A DNA stretch of 13,825 nucleotides from MGNI01 sp964353875 (GCA_964353875.1 CAYGXU010000090.1:1-13825); one strand, 5' to 3'. Shown: positions 1 through 8,131, numbered from the stretch's first letter. Notes: a model not told the origin generated them from the sequence alone. Made by a program: numbers and translations.

Positions 1-204
1 TGATTCCTTCCTACTTTTCTTGAAAAACCCTTCATAAAGTTGAATGAAATCCACTCAAGGGGCGATCGTTTCCCTTGCAACTATTTAATCGTATCTATTT
101 ATATCCTATGCCCCAAGAGGGGGTGCCTGGGGATATTCACCCTTATGGGAACCGTGCCCATCATCAGGAAGTCTTCCTCTGCCGTCCCTCTCTAGAGGCA
201 AAAT
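1..204. other. Noncoding region downstream of the acs operon
   Basis: No credible gene is seen here on either strand; the longest ATG-led frames are only about a dozen codons. It follows the putative operon terminator. It contains a 13-nt palindrome at 166-178 (AGGAAG, T, CTTCCT) and a short ATGGG/CCCAT stem at 145-161, both too small to interpret. The next gene to the left lies outside the window. Confidence 0.5.
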
Positions 205-232
205 CCGCTGACGCTTGGCCAAGCGCCAGCGG
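205..232 (-). terminator. Putative Rho-independent terminator of the CODH/ACS operon
   Basis: A near-perfect inverted repeat lies 27 nt past the acsC stop codon. CCGCTG (205-210) pairs with CAGCGG (227-232), and CGCTTGG (212-218) pairs with CCAAGCG (219-225), with one A/C mismatch between the two blocks. The arms abut, so the real loop would be about four bases. Read on the minus strand, the stem is followed by ATTTTG, a short U tract. Position and structure fit an intrinsic terminator for the operon; the U tract is weak, so efficiency is uncertain. Confidence 0.6.
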
Positions 233-259
233 GTATCTGGTCTCTTAGGTGCATGTCAC

Positions 260-1603
260 TTATTTCGACCAAACCGTTTTCAAGAAGGCGCTCACATCCA
301 CAGCTTCGCGCGGTCCTACCAAGATCTCCCAGCCGGGCATCTCCTCTTCCAATTCGCCGGAGAGGACAGCCACGTGGCCGGGGATGATGATTTTCCGATG
401 AGCGACTTTTTGTTCCACATTGAAGGTTTTCGCATCCTTGGCGATGCGTTCAGCGTCAAACTTACCAGCAGCCCATGCCGTGAGCACGCTCATGCCTTCG
501 GCGTCCGTCACCAACAACCAGCCGGGCCAACCCGACCCCTCCACTTCGTTTGCAATGGAGAAATACGTTATGGAGAAATTGGTTGTGACTAGCAAGGGGG
601 AGTTCTGATCTGGCGAGTTGATCTCATAAATACCTGGCTGAACTTGGATCGGTTTCTGCGGATCAGTGTAGATGTTTTGTCGCAGGACCAAAAGCGGATA
701 CAAGCAGGCGGGATCGAATTGCTCAAGCACGATCAGGCCACTATATTTGGTGATGTGCTCGGCCGCTAAGAGAGTCTCTTCGACTTGCTCATTGCGTCCT
801 GGGAAGGTGATGATGGGGAAGCCCAAGGGTCGGAAGGTCTTCTTCAATGCCAAACGTCGAATGATCGTGAGGACCTCAAGCGAATCGAGATAGCTCTTTA
901 CTCCTGGGTCCAAGATCAGCTCTTCTACCCCGGCTGATTTGATTTTTTGTGTCAGATCAGCGAGTTCATCCAGAGTTTCGGCACGAACCGCAAGGGGCAC
1001 AGCAGCTTCCTTGGCAACTTTCGCCATGGTCTCCCAATTCTCGGCATTGGCTGCATAGAGAAGGGGGCGAGTGCCGGCAGCAGCCTCAAGCCCAGCCTTG
1101 GCCAGCTCTTCGGATGGGGCGATCAGAATCAACGGTTTCTTGCTGGCTGATCGGATAGTTTTGATGGCGGCGCTGAAAGTGGATGGGTCACCGGTGGCGG
1201 CTTCGATCGCATAACCATCCAGGAATAAATCTATGCCGACATAGTCGACATGGAAGGCCTCCGCCTTGACGACTTTATTCTTCAATTCCTGCGGATCGTC
1301 GCTGTCGCGTAAGCGCCAAAACAAGCCAGGTTTATTGTAGAAGGTCTTCTCATGTCGGAAAAGGACAGTTTCATTGCCGACTTTGATCTCAACCTCGTCG
1401 CTCTTCAATTGGACCAATCCAATGGGCGGCGCCGAGGCGGCTTCCAATTTGATTTTGGCTTCTTCACTGACATGCGGGCAATCACTTAATTTGACCTGTT
1501 TGGCCGCCAATTTCATCGCAAAGGCCAGGCAGGTGGGATATCCGCAATCCTTACAGTTTGTCTGAGGGAGTAGTTTATAGATTTCGAGACCTGAGAGTGC
1601 CAT
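260..1603 (-). CDS. acsC: Corrinoid iron-sulfur protein large (gamma) subunit AcsC
   Basis: Large subunit of the CFeSP, the cytoplasmic cobalamin protein that takes a methyl group from methyl-tetrahydrofolate (through the AcsE methyltransferase) and hands it to cluster A of acetyl-CoA synthase. The 447-aa product has the usual family length. Its N-terminus carries a [4Fe-4S] motif with Cys17, Cys20, Cys25 and Cys42 (Cx2Cx4Cx16C); this cluster serves reductive reactivation of Co(II) in the family. A TIM-barrel-like middle (about 90-320) follows, then a C-terminal cobalamin-binding domain (about 328-447) that includes the PGHVAVLSGELEE stretch. The start is supported by a GGAAGAGGTGG ribosome site just upstream. 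It is the last gene of the operon, 18 nt after acsD, and a hairpin follows its stop. Nothing looks broken. Identification is from sequence recognition; the function is that of the family. Confidence 0.96.
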   Translation of the reverse strand: MALSGLEIYKLLPQTNCKDCGYPTCLAFAMKLAAKQVKLSDCPHVSEEAKIKLEAASAPPIGLVQLKSDEVEIKVGNETVLFRHEKTFYNKPGLFWRLRDSDDPQELKNKVVKAEAFHVDYVGIDLFLDGYAIEAATGDPSTFSAAIKTIRSASKKPLILIAPSEELAKAGLEAAAGTRPLLYAANAENWETMAKVAKEAAVPLAVRAETLDELADLTQKIKSAGVEELILDPGVKSYLDSLEVLTIIRRLALKKTFRPLGFPIITFPGRNEQVEETLLAAEHITKYSGLIVLEQFDPACLYPLLVLRQNIYTDPQKPIQVQPGIYEINSPDQNSPLLVTTNFSITYFSIANEVEGSGWPGWLLVTDAEGMSVLTAWAAGKFDAERIAKDAKTFNVEQKVAHRKIIIPGHVAVLSGELEEEMPGWEILVGPREAVDVSAFLKTVWSK

Positions 1604-1621
1604 TTTCCACCTCTTCCTTTG

Positions 1622-2596
1622 CTACAGAGCCAACTCGGGTGTAACCAGCTTGTCAATGACAGCCCGAACTCGACGCAGGGTTTCGGGATGGCGTAATACT
1701 AGAAAATCCGCTCCAGAGTGGATCAGGGTCAAGGCGGTGATCGCTTCCCAGTTTAACGCCCGACGATCCCAATCCCCCCAATACTCTGGTACACCCTCGC
1801 CGACTTTCGATTCCTTCACGCGCCAGGCTTCCTCGCCAGGATTGACTAGCATGGGTTGCTGGGTCATTTTATCCCCGGTAAGGGCAGCCACGCGTAACCG
1901 TTCCATGACCGAGAACCCATATTCAATGCCATAGCCAAGGGCTCCGGTGGTGGGATCCATGATGATGCGTTCTAAAGGCATGCCCATATCATGGATCAAG
2001 ATCACTAACTGCTTGGAAAGGTTCACGTCCATGGGGGTTTTCGATTGAACCAGGTGATCATTGGCCATCGCCGCTGCCACGATGGTACGATAGTTTTTCT
2101 CTTCGCAAATGCCAAGCAAAAGGCGTTCGCCTTTCGCCTCCTCGGCAACGGGGACGATGAGATCATTATCGATTTCGGCCTGGCCGGGTCCAACAACAGC
2201 CAATGGCAGCCCGGTTGTCTGAAGTACTTTCCGTACGGTTGCGCGAGCATTTTCGCCGGTATTTGGCTTGCCATCCGCGCCGAATGCGCTGAGAACGAGA
2301 TAAATCATATCAGCGCCTGCCGCCTCTCCAGCCTTAGCCCATTCGGCTGGATCAAGCATTGCGTCACCCCAAGCTTTATGCAGCAAGGGTGACCAATCCT
2401 CCGGCTTTCGACTACGGATATCAAGGGCGAGAACAGGGCGGTGGGGGATCTTGCCTTCGAAATGCAAATAGGGCAAGGTAGTCTCACCACCAACGGTGAT
2501 GCTGCGTGAGCGTGTCCCCCCTTGATCGGAGGTTGCGCCAAGGGTGACTTCACGTACAGGATGGGTCCACTTTTCGATAGGGGTTTCAACAGCCAT
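1622..2596 (-). CDS. acsD: Corrinoid iron-sulfur protein small (delta) subunit AcsD
   Basis: Small subunit of the CFeSP heterodimer. It is a TIM-barrel protein related to methyl-H4folate methyltransferases; with AcsC it forms the corrinoid site and presents methylcobalamin to acetyl-CoA synthase. With the start used here it is 324 aa, normal for the family. Typical segments include RPVLALDI near the N-terminus, a GADMIYLVLSAFG strand and loop, DPTTGALGYGIEYG in the middle, and GADFLVLRHP near the end. An ATG six codons upstream (2614) is in frame, but it overlaps the GGGAGG ribosome site at 2607-2612. That site sits 10 nt before the ATG at 2596, so translation most likely begins MAVETPIEKW. 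The gene lies between acsB (88-nt gap with a hairpin) and acsC (18-nt gap). Confidence 0.95.
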   Translation of the reverse strand: MAVETPIEKWTHPVREVTLGATSDQGGTRSRSITVGGETTLPYLHFEGKIPHRPVLALDIRSRKPEDWSPLLHKAWGDAMLDPAEWAKAGEAAGADMIYLVLSAFGADGKPNTGENARATVRKVLQTTGLPLAVVGPGQAEIDNDLIVPVAEEAKGERLLLGICEEKNYRTIVAAAMANDHLVQSKTPMDVNLSKQLVILIHDMGMPLERIIMDPTTGALGYGIEYGFSVMERLRVAALTGDKMTQQPMLVNPGEEAWRVKESKVGEGVPEYWGDWDRRALNWEAITALTLIHSGADFLVLRHPETLRRVRAVIDKLVTPELAL

Positions 2597-2606
2597 GAAG
2601 TAACAT

Positions 2607-2612
2607 CCTCCC
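2607..2612 (-). promoter_or_regulatory. Ribosome binding site deciding the acsD start
   Basis: On the minus strand GGGAGG lies 10 nt before the ATG at 2596. The alternative upstream ATG at 2614 partly overlaps this site and has no comparable purine block in front of it. The downstream start is therefore preferred. Confidence 0.6.
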
Positions 2613-2629
2613 ATTCTTACGGTTTTCGC

Positions 2630-2665
2630 GGTCAGCCCTCAGCTCGATTGGGCTGAGGACTGACC
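2630..2665 (-). repeat. Intra-operon hairpin between acsB and acsD
   Basis: GGTCAG (2630-2635) pairs with CTGACC (2660-2665), and CCTCAGC (2637-2643) pairs with GCTGAGG (2652-2658). There is one C/A mismatch between the two blocks and an 8-nt loop. This 14-step, mostly G/C stem lies in the only long gap inside the operon. On the minus strand it is followed by GCGAAAACC, not a U tract, so it does not look like a normal intrinsic terminator. A role in mRNA processing or 3'-end protection of the cooS-acsB segment, giving different dosage from acsD-acsC, is an inference. Confidence 0.6.
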
Positions 2666-2684
2666 GGGGAACATCATCTATCAA

Positions 2685-4979
2685 TTACATCAAAGGTGGC
2701 ATCGAGAGAGCCGGGTGATTCTTAGCGGTAATGTGTTGCATTAAACCTTCGACGTCGGTGGCGACCCTCTCATCGGCGATCTTATCGATCAATTCCGGGT
2801 CTCCTTCTCGTTCGGCTGCTTCTTTAAGCATTTCGGCCATTTGTTCTTTGAGAATGGAGGACATCCAGACGATCCGTTTCAGTCCGCCATCGGCGCGGAT
2901 GAACTTGGGGCTGAGGATGAAGAACTTGCCGTGGCCCATCACGCCCGGTGTCTGCAGCCCGCCGCCGGCCATGCCGGCCAGGGTGGAGAAGGTCATCCCG
3001 GCGGGGGTCATGCTGGGATCCTCGCGGCTGACGATCATGAAGCCATTGGCTTCAGGGATAACCATCATAATGCACTCGAAGCAGCCGCAGGCGGTCATTG
3101 GGTTTTCCATGACAGCGTACATGGCGACATCCGAAACGGAGCCATGCGAAGCTTGAACAGCATATGCGTTGACCCCGGTGAAGTAGCCTCTGTCAATGTC
3201 CAGGATCTCCCCTTTCTTGATGGGCTGGTTGGGTCCGGTAGGATTGATTTGCTTAGAGGCTTTACAGTCTAACCAGTTATAGGCTCCGCAAAGCCCCAAC
3301 CGTTCTGGGCTAATCAGGCAGACATGATTGGGGGCGAAGGATTGACAGAGAGTGCAGGAATAGAACTCATCAACACTCTCGTCGGTCATGGCGCCAATAC
3401 GCACGTTGCGTTCTTCATAGGCCTCGCGTGCTTTCTCAAGCCACTTGGCATGGAGCTTCGGATCGGTGATGATCTTGACTTGCACCTTATCCACGATGCT
3501 GCCGAAGTCACCCAGAAAGCGGGAGTGGAGAATATCGCCGAAATGCTTGAGGTTAAAACCTTTTTCGCAAGCATTCTTGCTGACTCGGATCCAGGCGATG
3601 TCGCGCTGGCCAATATGTTGAATACCGGAAGCGCCGTTGATGAAGTAGTGGATCTGACGTTCGAGCACAGGCTCGAAATCCTTCTCCATCTTTCGGCCGG
3701 CGACCTCGACAAGGATTCCTAGATCAATAGCGCCGCCATCTTCCAGCTTCTCAAAACCCTCTCCAATGACTTCAATCCTGCCGTCCTCGACCTGATCCAT
3801 ATCCGTCATGCGCAGATATTCGAAGGCGCGGCTCTTCTTTCCGCCGAACTCGACCCGCATGTCTGCGCGGCGAACTACTTCACCTTCGAAGGCGGAACCA
3901 TAGGGGACTGGGATCGGTACTTCGGTGATTCGGACTTTGACGCCGCGCACTTCGATGCATTTCTGAACCAGCCGGGCAGCTTTCTCCTCTTCCATCTCGC
4001 CCTCAATCTCATTCCAGGGCATGGAGATAACATGTTCGTAGCGCGTGACGCCAGTGGGGAGAATCTCGGGGATCACGGTATCGGCGATGACTGGGAAGCC
4101 ATAGGAGATGGCGCCAGCCGCAGTGGCATATTTCAAGTCATCCACTTCTCCCAGTGCAAGCACGAAGGCAAAGACGCGGAATTTATTGTAAAGCAAGATA
4201 TCCCGCCATTGACCGCCTTTCATCCCGCCGAATGTGAGCGCCGAACGGGTGGCGAAGCCTAATGGGTAGATGGCAGAGATCGAATCCTTTCCGAAGGGGA
4301 CGATGTACGTATCGTATCCCATCTCCACCTTTTCTTCGACCAACTGGTCGATGACGGATCGACCATTGACATTGCCCACCAGGAAGGTCAGAATATTCCT
4401 TTTTTGGAGTTCTCGAACGATGGCGACTGCCGCTTCATTGGAATGCGCTGCGCCGACAATGGCGGCGAAACCAGGCATGCGACCGTCTACCAGTTGGATG
4501 CCCCAGGAGCGTAGTTGGATGTCGTCGATGGGACCGTTGAGGTGCCCATCCGCACTGGCTCCTTTGCCATTCCCGCCGGCATCGGGGCTGGTGAATGCGG
4601 TTGAACCCGCAAGAACCAGACCCGGGTAAAGCTGCGGTTCCTCACCGTACACAAAGCGGACGCCTTCAATCGCCTCTTCGGCCAGGAGGGTTGCCATTCC
4701 CGCGTCCAACGTCTCACCCAGGTAGGGCATCCAGACTTGGCTATCCGGAATGGGATGGAGCATTTTCTTGGCGTGATCGATGACGGGGTTTAAATCACCC
4801 AGGGTTTTCACCTCATGCCCCAGCATACCCAGGGCTACAGGCAGATAATAAGCCGTATTGGGGAAGGCAACCGGTGTTTCGGCGCCTTTTTCAGCGATGG
4901 CCTTTTGGAGAAGGGCATCGGCTTCGGCCACAACAGCATTTGCGCCGCGCAATGCGCGGGTTGCGATATAACGTGACAT
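2685..4979 (-). CDS. acsB: CO-methylating acetyl-CoA synthase, ACS subunit (AcsB)
   Basis: Catalytic subunit that condenses CO, a methyl group from the CFeSP and CoA into acetyl-CoA at the Ni-Ni-[4Fe-4S] cluster A. The protein has 764 aa; the Moorella enzyme has about 729. All cluster A ligands are seen: Cys542, Cys545, Cys554 and Cys564 (spacing 3, 9, 10, as in Moorella 506/509/518/528), and the Cys631-Gly632-Cys633 motif that holds the distal nickel. Phe548 in CQSFAP matches the active-site Phe512. The N-terminal region that docks on CODH is present, so this is the bacterial rather than the short archaeal form. Compared from memory with Moorella, the N-terminus is shorter and there is an extra Gly/Ala-rich stretch around residues 131-150. 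Cys572 and Cys636 are additional cysteines near the cluster. The gene starts 14 nt after cooS, with AGAGAGGG as ribosome site. Confidence 0.97.
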   Translation of the reverse strand: MSRYIATRALRGANAVVAEADALLQKAIAEKGAETPVAFPNTAYYLPVALGMLGHEVKTLGDLNPVIDHAKKMLHPIPDSQVWMPYLGETLDAGMATLLAEEAIEGVRFVYGEEPQLYPGLVLAGSTAFTSPDAGGNGKGASADGHLNGPIDDIQLRSWGIQLVDGRMPGFAAIVGAAHSNEAAVAIVRELQKRNILTFLVGNVNGRSVIDQLVEEKVEMGYDTYIVPFGKDSISAIYPLGFATRSALTFGGMKGGQWRDILLYNKFRVFAFVLALGEVDDLKYATAAGAISYGFPVIADTVIPEILPTGVTRYEHVISMPWNEIEGEMEEEKAARLVQKCIEVRGVKVRITEVPIPVPYGSAFEGEVVRRADMRVEFGGKKSRAFEYLRMTDMDQVEDGRIEVIGEGFEKLEDGGAIDLGILVEVAGRKMEKDFEPVLERQIHYFINGASGIQHIGQRDIAWIRVSKNACEKGFNLKHFGDILHSRFLGDFGSIVDKVQVKIITDPKLHAKWLEKAREAYEERNVRIGAMTDESVDEFYSCTLCQSFAPNHVCLISPERLGLCGAYNWLDCKASKQINPTGPNQPIKKGEILDIDRGYFTGVNAYAVQASHGSVSDVAMYAVMENPMTACGCFECIMMVIPEANGFMIVSREDPSMTPAGMTFSTLAGMAGGGLQTPGVMGHGKFFILSPKFIRADGGLKRIVWMSSILKEQMAEMLKEAAEREGDPELIDKIADERVATDVEGLMQHITAKNHPALSMPPLM

Positions 4980-4993
4980 GGTCTTTTCCCTCT

Positions 4994-6988
4994 CTACTTC
5001 ACCGGATTGCCATAGGCGGCTTCAATGCGCTCAGGCAACGGCAATTCTACAAGTTCGTTCATTCGCCAATCGCCGCTCTTGCCCCACTTGCTGGCGTCAT
5101 ACTCCGGAAGGCCAAGCTCGGCTCGCTTCTTATCGATATGGGCAAGCGAACGACGCACGATCTCATCCGCATCATCAAGAAACTCGAGTCGGCCTTTCAC
5201 CTTCTTTTCCCAGCCGTCGCTAAGTATTTTGAGCACTTCTTCGCATCCTGATACTGGGTTGGCGTAGCCCATGATGACATAGGCGCCCGAAGCGACGCAG
5301 TAGGTAGCGATAGAGATAGCTTTTTCACTCATCCACTCGGGAGCCATTCCGACCGCCGGCACATCGCTGATGTCTTCACCCAACCCGCCTTCGGTCGCCA
5401 TTTGGGCCAGTACGGTCAGGATGCGCGAGTTATCGACGCAGGAACCCATGTGAAGTACCGGTGGCATGCCGACGGCTTCGCAGACCTCTCGCAATCCAGG
5501 GCCTGCGGCTTCGAAGGCTGCCTCGGGGGTCATATACCCTTGCTTGGCACTGGCGATCGCCCCACAGCCGGTCTCAACTACGAGCACATCATTCTTAAGG
5601 AATTCGGTTACTACATGGCGATGGGTTTCATCGTGACAGACGCGAGCATTGTTGCATCCGATATTCGCCACAACACCGCGGATGCGACCGGCCATGATGG
5701 CATCGTTGAGGGGACGTAGGGAGCCGCGGTAGGATCCACCCAGGGCGTAATTGATGTATTCATGCGAAAAACCTGGAACAAGTTCTGAGTGGATGTCGGG
5801 GATGTTGGTTTTGCCGCGTTCAGGGAAGCGGTCCGCCGCTTTACGGACGATCTCCTTGGCGATTTCCATGGCACGTTGCTCATCGAATTGCATATGAGTG
5901 GCGCCGGTGATCTTGGCCTTAGGAGAGGTGGTGATGATCTCCGTATGGAATTGGTCCGCCAATTTGACCACGCCCTGCATGATGCACTGGATGTCGACCA
6001 CCATGGCATCGACCGCTCCGGTGAGGATGGCCAATTCTTGCTGCAGGAAATTCCCCGCCAGAGGGACGCCCTGGCGCATCAGCGTTTCATTGGCGGTACA
6101 ACAAATCCCACCTAGAGTGATGCCCTTGGCGCCCTTGCTCTTTGCATATTCAATCAACTCGGGATCCTGAGCAGCCGCGACGATCATCTCGGAGAGAGTC
6201 GGCTCATGGCCATGAATGATGATATTGACCTCATCCTTCTTGAGAATTCCGAGATTGGCCTGGGATAAGGCTGGACTCGGGGTGCCGAAAAGGACATCGG
6301 ATAGGTCGGTGGCCAGCATCGAACCGCCCCATCCATCCCCCAGGGCGCAACGCATAGCCTGGTCAAGGAGGTGTTCGGCATCCTGATCATTTCCCATATG
6401 GGTTCGATGCATAATCTCCACAACTTCTCGATCGATATTGCGGGGTTTAATACCCAATTTCTCCCAGATTTCCTGGCGCTTGGCAGGAGCCCGTTTTAAA
6501 TAAATGATTTCACCGAGGGGTTTGCCAAATTCCTCGAGGGCGGCCATAGCTACATCGCGCGCCAGTTCATTTACTGGACGTCCATCAACCTTGACGCCCA
6601 AGTATCCCGCCATTTCCTTGAGTTTTGCCACATCGCGCACTTTGTAGTCCGGGGCGTGCCCTTCAGCAGCAGCCAGCAAGGTGTAGGCCAAGTCGCGGCC
6701 ATGGTCGGAGTGGGCTGCCGCTCCGGCTGCAACCATGCGGGCGTAGTTGCGTGCGGCAACGGTCTCGCGTGTGGCGCCGCAAACACCCACTTGACCTTCT
6801 TTTACCAAACGACACGGTCCCATTCCACATACTTTACAGCAAAGCCCATCACTTCCGATCGGGCAAGGCGCCATTGTGTCGGCGCGCGAAAAAGAAGTTT
6901 CATAATCCATTTCATCAGCCAGTTTAAGCATGTCGATTGTTGCCTGATCTCGGCTGGCTTCCTCGGGTGATCTAACTCTTTTTGCCAT
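4994..6988 (-). CDS. cooS: Anaerobic Ni-Fe carbon monoxide dehydrogenase catalytic subunit (CooS/AcsA)
   Basis: Catalyses reversible CO2/CO interconversion; in this operon it would supply CO to AcsB through the internal gas tunnel of the CODH/ACS complex. The product is 664 aa, a normal CooS length. Cys42 and Cys50 match the inter-subunit D-cluster, and Cys51, Cys54, Cys59 and Cys70 match the B-cluster. C-cluster ligands are all present: His261 (in HGHEP), Cys297, Cys335, Cys445, Cys475 and Cys517. Catalytic His93 (in AAHSDHG) and Lys556 (in MSEKA) are also there. The last B-cluster spacing (Cys59 to Cys70) is three residues shorter than I recall for Moorella AcsA. GGAGGA lies 8 nt before the start. 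It follows the HMA-like gene by 18 nt and precedes acsB by 14 nt, so it is very likely co-transcribed and partnered with AcsB. Electron-transfer and nickel-insertion (CooC) genes are not in the window. Confidence 0.97.
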   Translation of the reverse strand: MAKRVRSPEEASRDQATIDMLKLADEMDYETSFSRADTMAPCPIGSDGLCCKVCGMGPCRLVKEGQVGVCGATRETVAARNYARMVAAGAAAHSDHGRDLAYTLLAAAEGHAPDYKVRDVAKLKEMAGYLGVKVDGRPVNELARDVAMAALEEFGKPLGEIIYLKRAPAKRQEIWEKLGIKPRNIDREVVEIMHRTHMGNDQDAEHLLDQAMRCALGDGWGGSMLATDLSDVLFGTPSPALSQANLGILKKDEVNIIIHGHEPTLSEMIVAAAQDPELIEYAKSKGAKGITLGGICCTANETLMRQGVPLAGNFLQQELAILTGAVDAMVVDIQCIMQGVVKLADQFHTEIITTSPKAKITGATHMQFDEQRAMEIAKEIVRKAADRFPERGKTNIPDIHSELVPGFSHEYINYALGGSYRGSLRPLNDAIMAGRIRGVVANIGCNNARVCHDETHRHVVTEFLKNDVLVVETGCGAIASAKQGYMTPEAAFEAAGPGLREVCEAVGMPPVLHMGSCVDNSRILTVLAQMATEGGLGEDISDVPAVGMAPEWMSEKAISIATYCVASGAYVIMGYANPVSGCEEVLKILSDGWEKKVKGRLEFLDDADEIVRRSLAHIDKKRAELGLPEYDASKWGKSGDWRMNELVELPLPERIEAAYGNPVK

Positions 6989-7006
6989 CTCTGTTGTCCT
7001 CCAAAT

Positions 7007-7342
7007 TTAGTAACGTCGAAATTCGCCCGACATATCTACGTCGGCCATGTTAGTTTCAGTTACACGAATACCTAATACTTGCCATTGTGGATCACGCTTA
7101 ATCTTGCTTGCTTCGACCAGCACAGGCGTCTCACCCGCACCGACCGGGTAACCGGCATTTGCGAGGGTTTCCTCAATCGCCGCTGGCTTGAGCACTTTCG
7201 GGTTATAGGTGATTATCACTTGCTTCCAAGCGGAGGAAGCATAGATTTCCTCAATCCCCTTGAGTTTTGTCAGGGCATCTCGAACTTTGAGAACGTGGTG
7301 GTCGCCGTACATACTTGGGATTTCAAAAAGAAGCTTTTCCAT
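7007..7342 (-). CDS. Small HMA-like (ferredoxin-fold) protein leading the CODH/ACS operon
   Basis: A 111-aa soluble protein. Residues 1-67 have the pattern of a heavy-metal-associated domain: a first strand (KLLFEIPSM), a helix (HHVLKVRDALTKLKG), strands around IEEIYAS and QVIITYNP, a helix (PAAIEETLANAG) and a final YPV. The usual GMxCxxC metal loop is replaced by Met11-Tyr-Gly-Asp-His15-His16, and there is no cysteine anywhere. A 40-residue tail (about 70-111) has no assignment. The frame stays open to 7891, but ATG 7342 is chosen: a GGGAGAG site lies about 7 nt upstream, the HMA pattern begins right there, and upstream codons give an Asn/Ser/Pro-rich sequence unlike any family I know. It is 18 nt before cooS, so it is likely the first gene of the operon. 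A role in nickel or other metal handling for CODH/ACS, or as a small sensor or scaffold, is inferred from position only. Confidence 0.8.
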   Translation of the reverse strand: MEKLLFEIPSMYGDHHVLKVRDALTKLKGIEEIYASSAWKQVIITYNPKVLKPAAIEETLANAGYPVGAGETPVLVEASKIKRDPQWQVLGIRVTETNMADVDMSGEFRRY

Positions 7343-8131
7343 AGGGTCTCTCTCCCATGAGACAAGATTGAATTGACGATAAATCGAAGCGGATGGATGT
7401 TGATTTGCTGGGTTGATCTCCGATTTTGTCCGTATGGTAATCCTTATTATGGGAACCCAAGAGATCTGTTGGGAACGGTTCTTCCTACAGATATGATTTC
7501 CTCTTGGATAGGCGAGGAAGTGAGGATGAAACCTATTTTTTGATTTACAGGCACACTCAACAGATCTACCGATCGATTCCTCTGCCATCGAAACTAAATC
7601 GCTGTAGGCCGCGTCTTGGATGTGGTTTACATGTTGGATGCGTCCCTCCTTTACTGTAATATCAATTATGGACATTATAAAGCTTAGAAGAGAATTCGAG
7701 ATGATTTTACTCTCACAGGATCCTTTTATGGGGTTATTGTTCACAGTTGGTTTAATGATGCCCCAAGGATATTTCAATCCATTTAGCGAAGATCCGGTCT
7801 CCTGTGGACATCGTTTCCATGGAGAAGTAAAACTTGGAATAGCGGTTTCCTGCTTGGCATTCGGTGTGATCATCGCTATTATGTTGTTCATTTCCGCCTT
7901 ATCCTATAGCCAACAGGGTAAGCCAGGGATTTCCGCAAGGAAATGAAGAAACGATGCCTTTGAGAGTGATGTTAGCAAGCCCTCCTCTAAACTATCGATG
8001 ACCGCTTGCAGATCATTGCGCACGTACCGTTTGGTTACCTACCTCTGATCTTGGGTAATTTCAGCATTTATATGGATAAATGATACCCCATAATGTGACG
8101 GGATGGGGGAAAGTACCCGGAATGCGAAAAC

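Noticed and set aside
2597..2614. acsD start at the upstream ATG (MGGCYF...)
   Set aside because: That ATG overlaps the GGGAGG ribosome site, which is correctly placed for the ATG at 2596.
143..7457. Shared 11-mer TTATGGGAACC at 143-153 and 7447-7457, flanking the operon
   Set aside because: Many 11-nt matches are expected by chance in about 14 kb, and the flanks differ; this is not evidence of a mobile element or operator pair.
7343..7891. N-terminal extension of the HMA-like protein to 294 aa
   Set aside because: The HMA pattern starts at ATG 7342 with a ribosome site. The upstream part is Asn/Ser/Pro/Ile-rich without family resemblance.
7929..7944. ATTTCC-GCAA-GGAAAT mini-hairpin
   Set aside because: A 6-bp stem with a GNRA-type loop is common by chance, and no context gives it a role.
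7620..7946. Plus-strand 108-aa ORF with one hydrophobic helix
   Set aside because: It has no ribosome site and no recognised family, and it is antisense to another open frame. A conservation test would be needed before calling it a gene.
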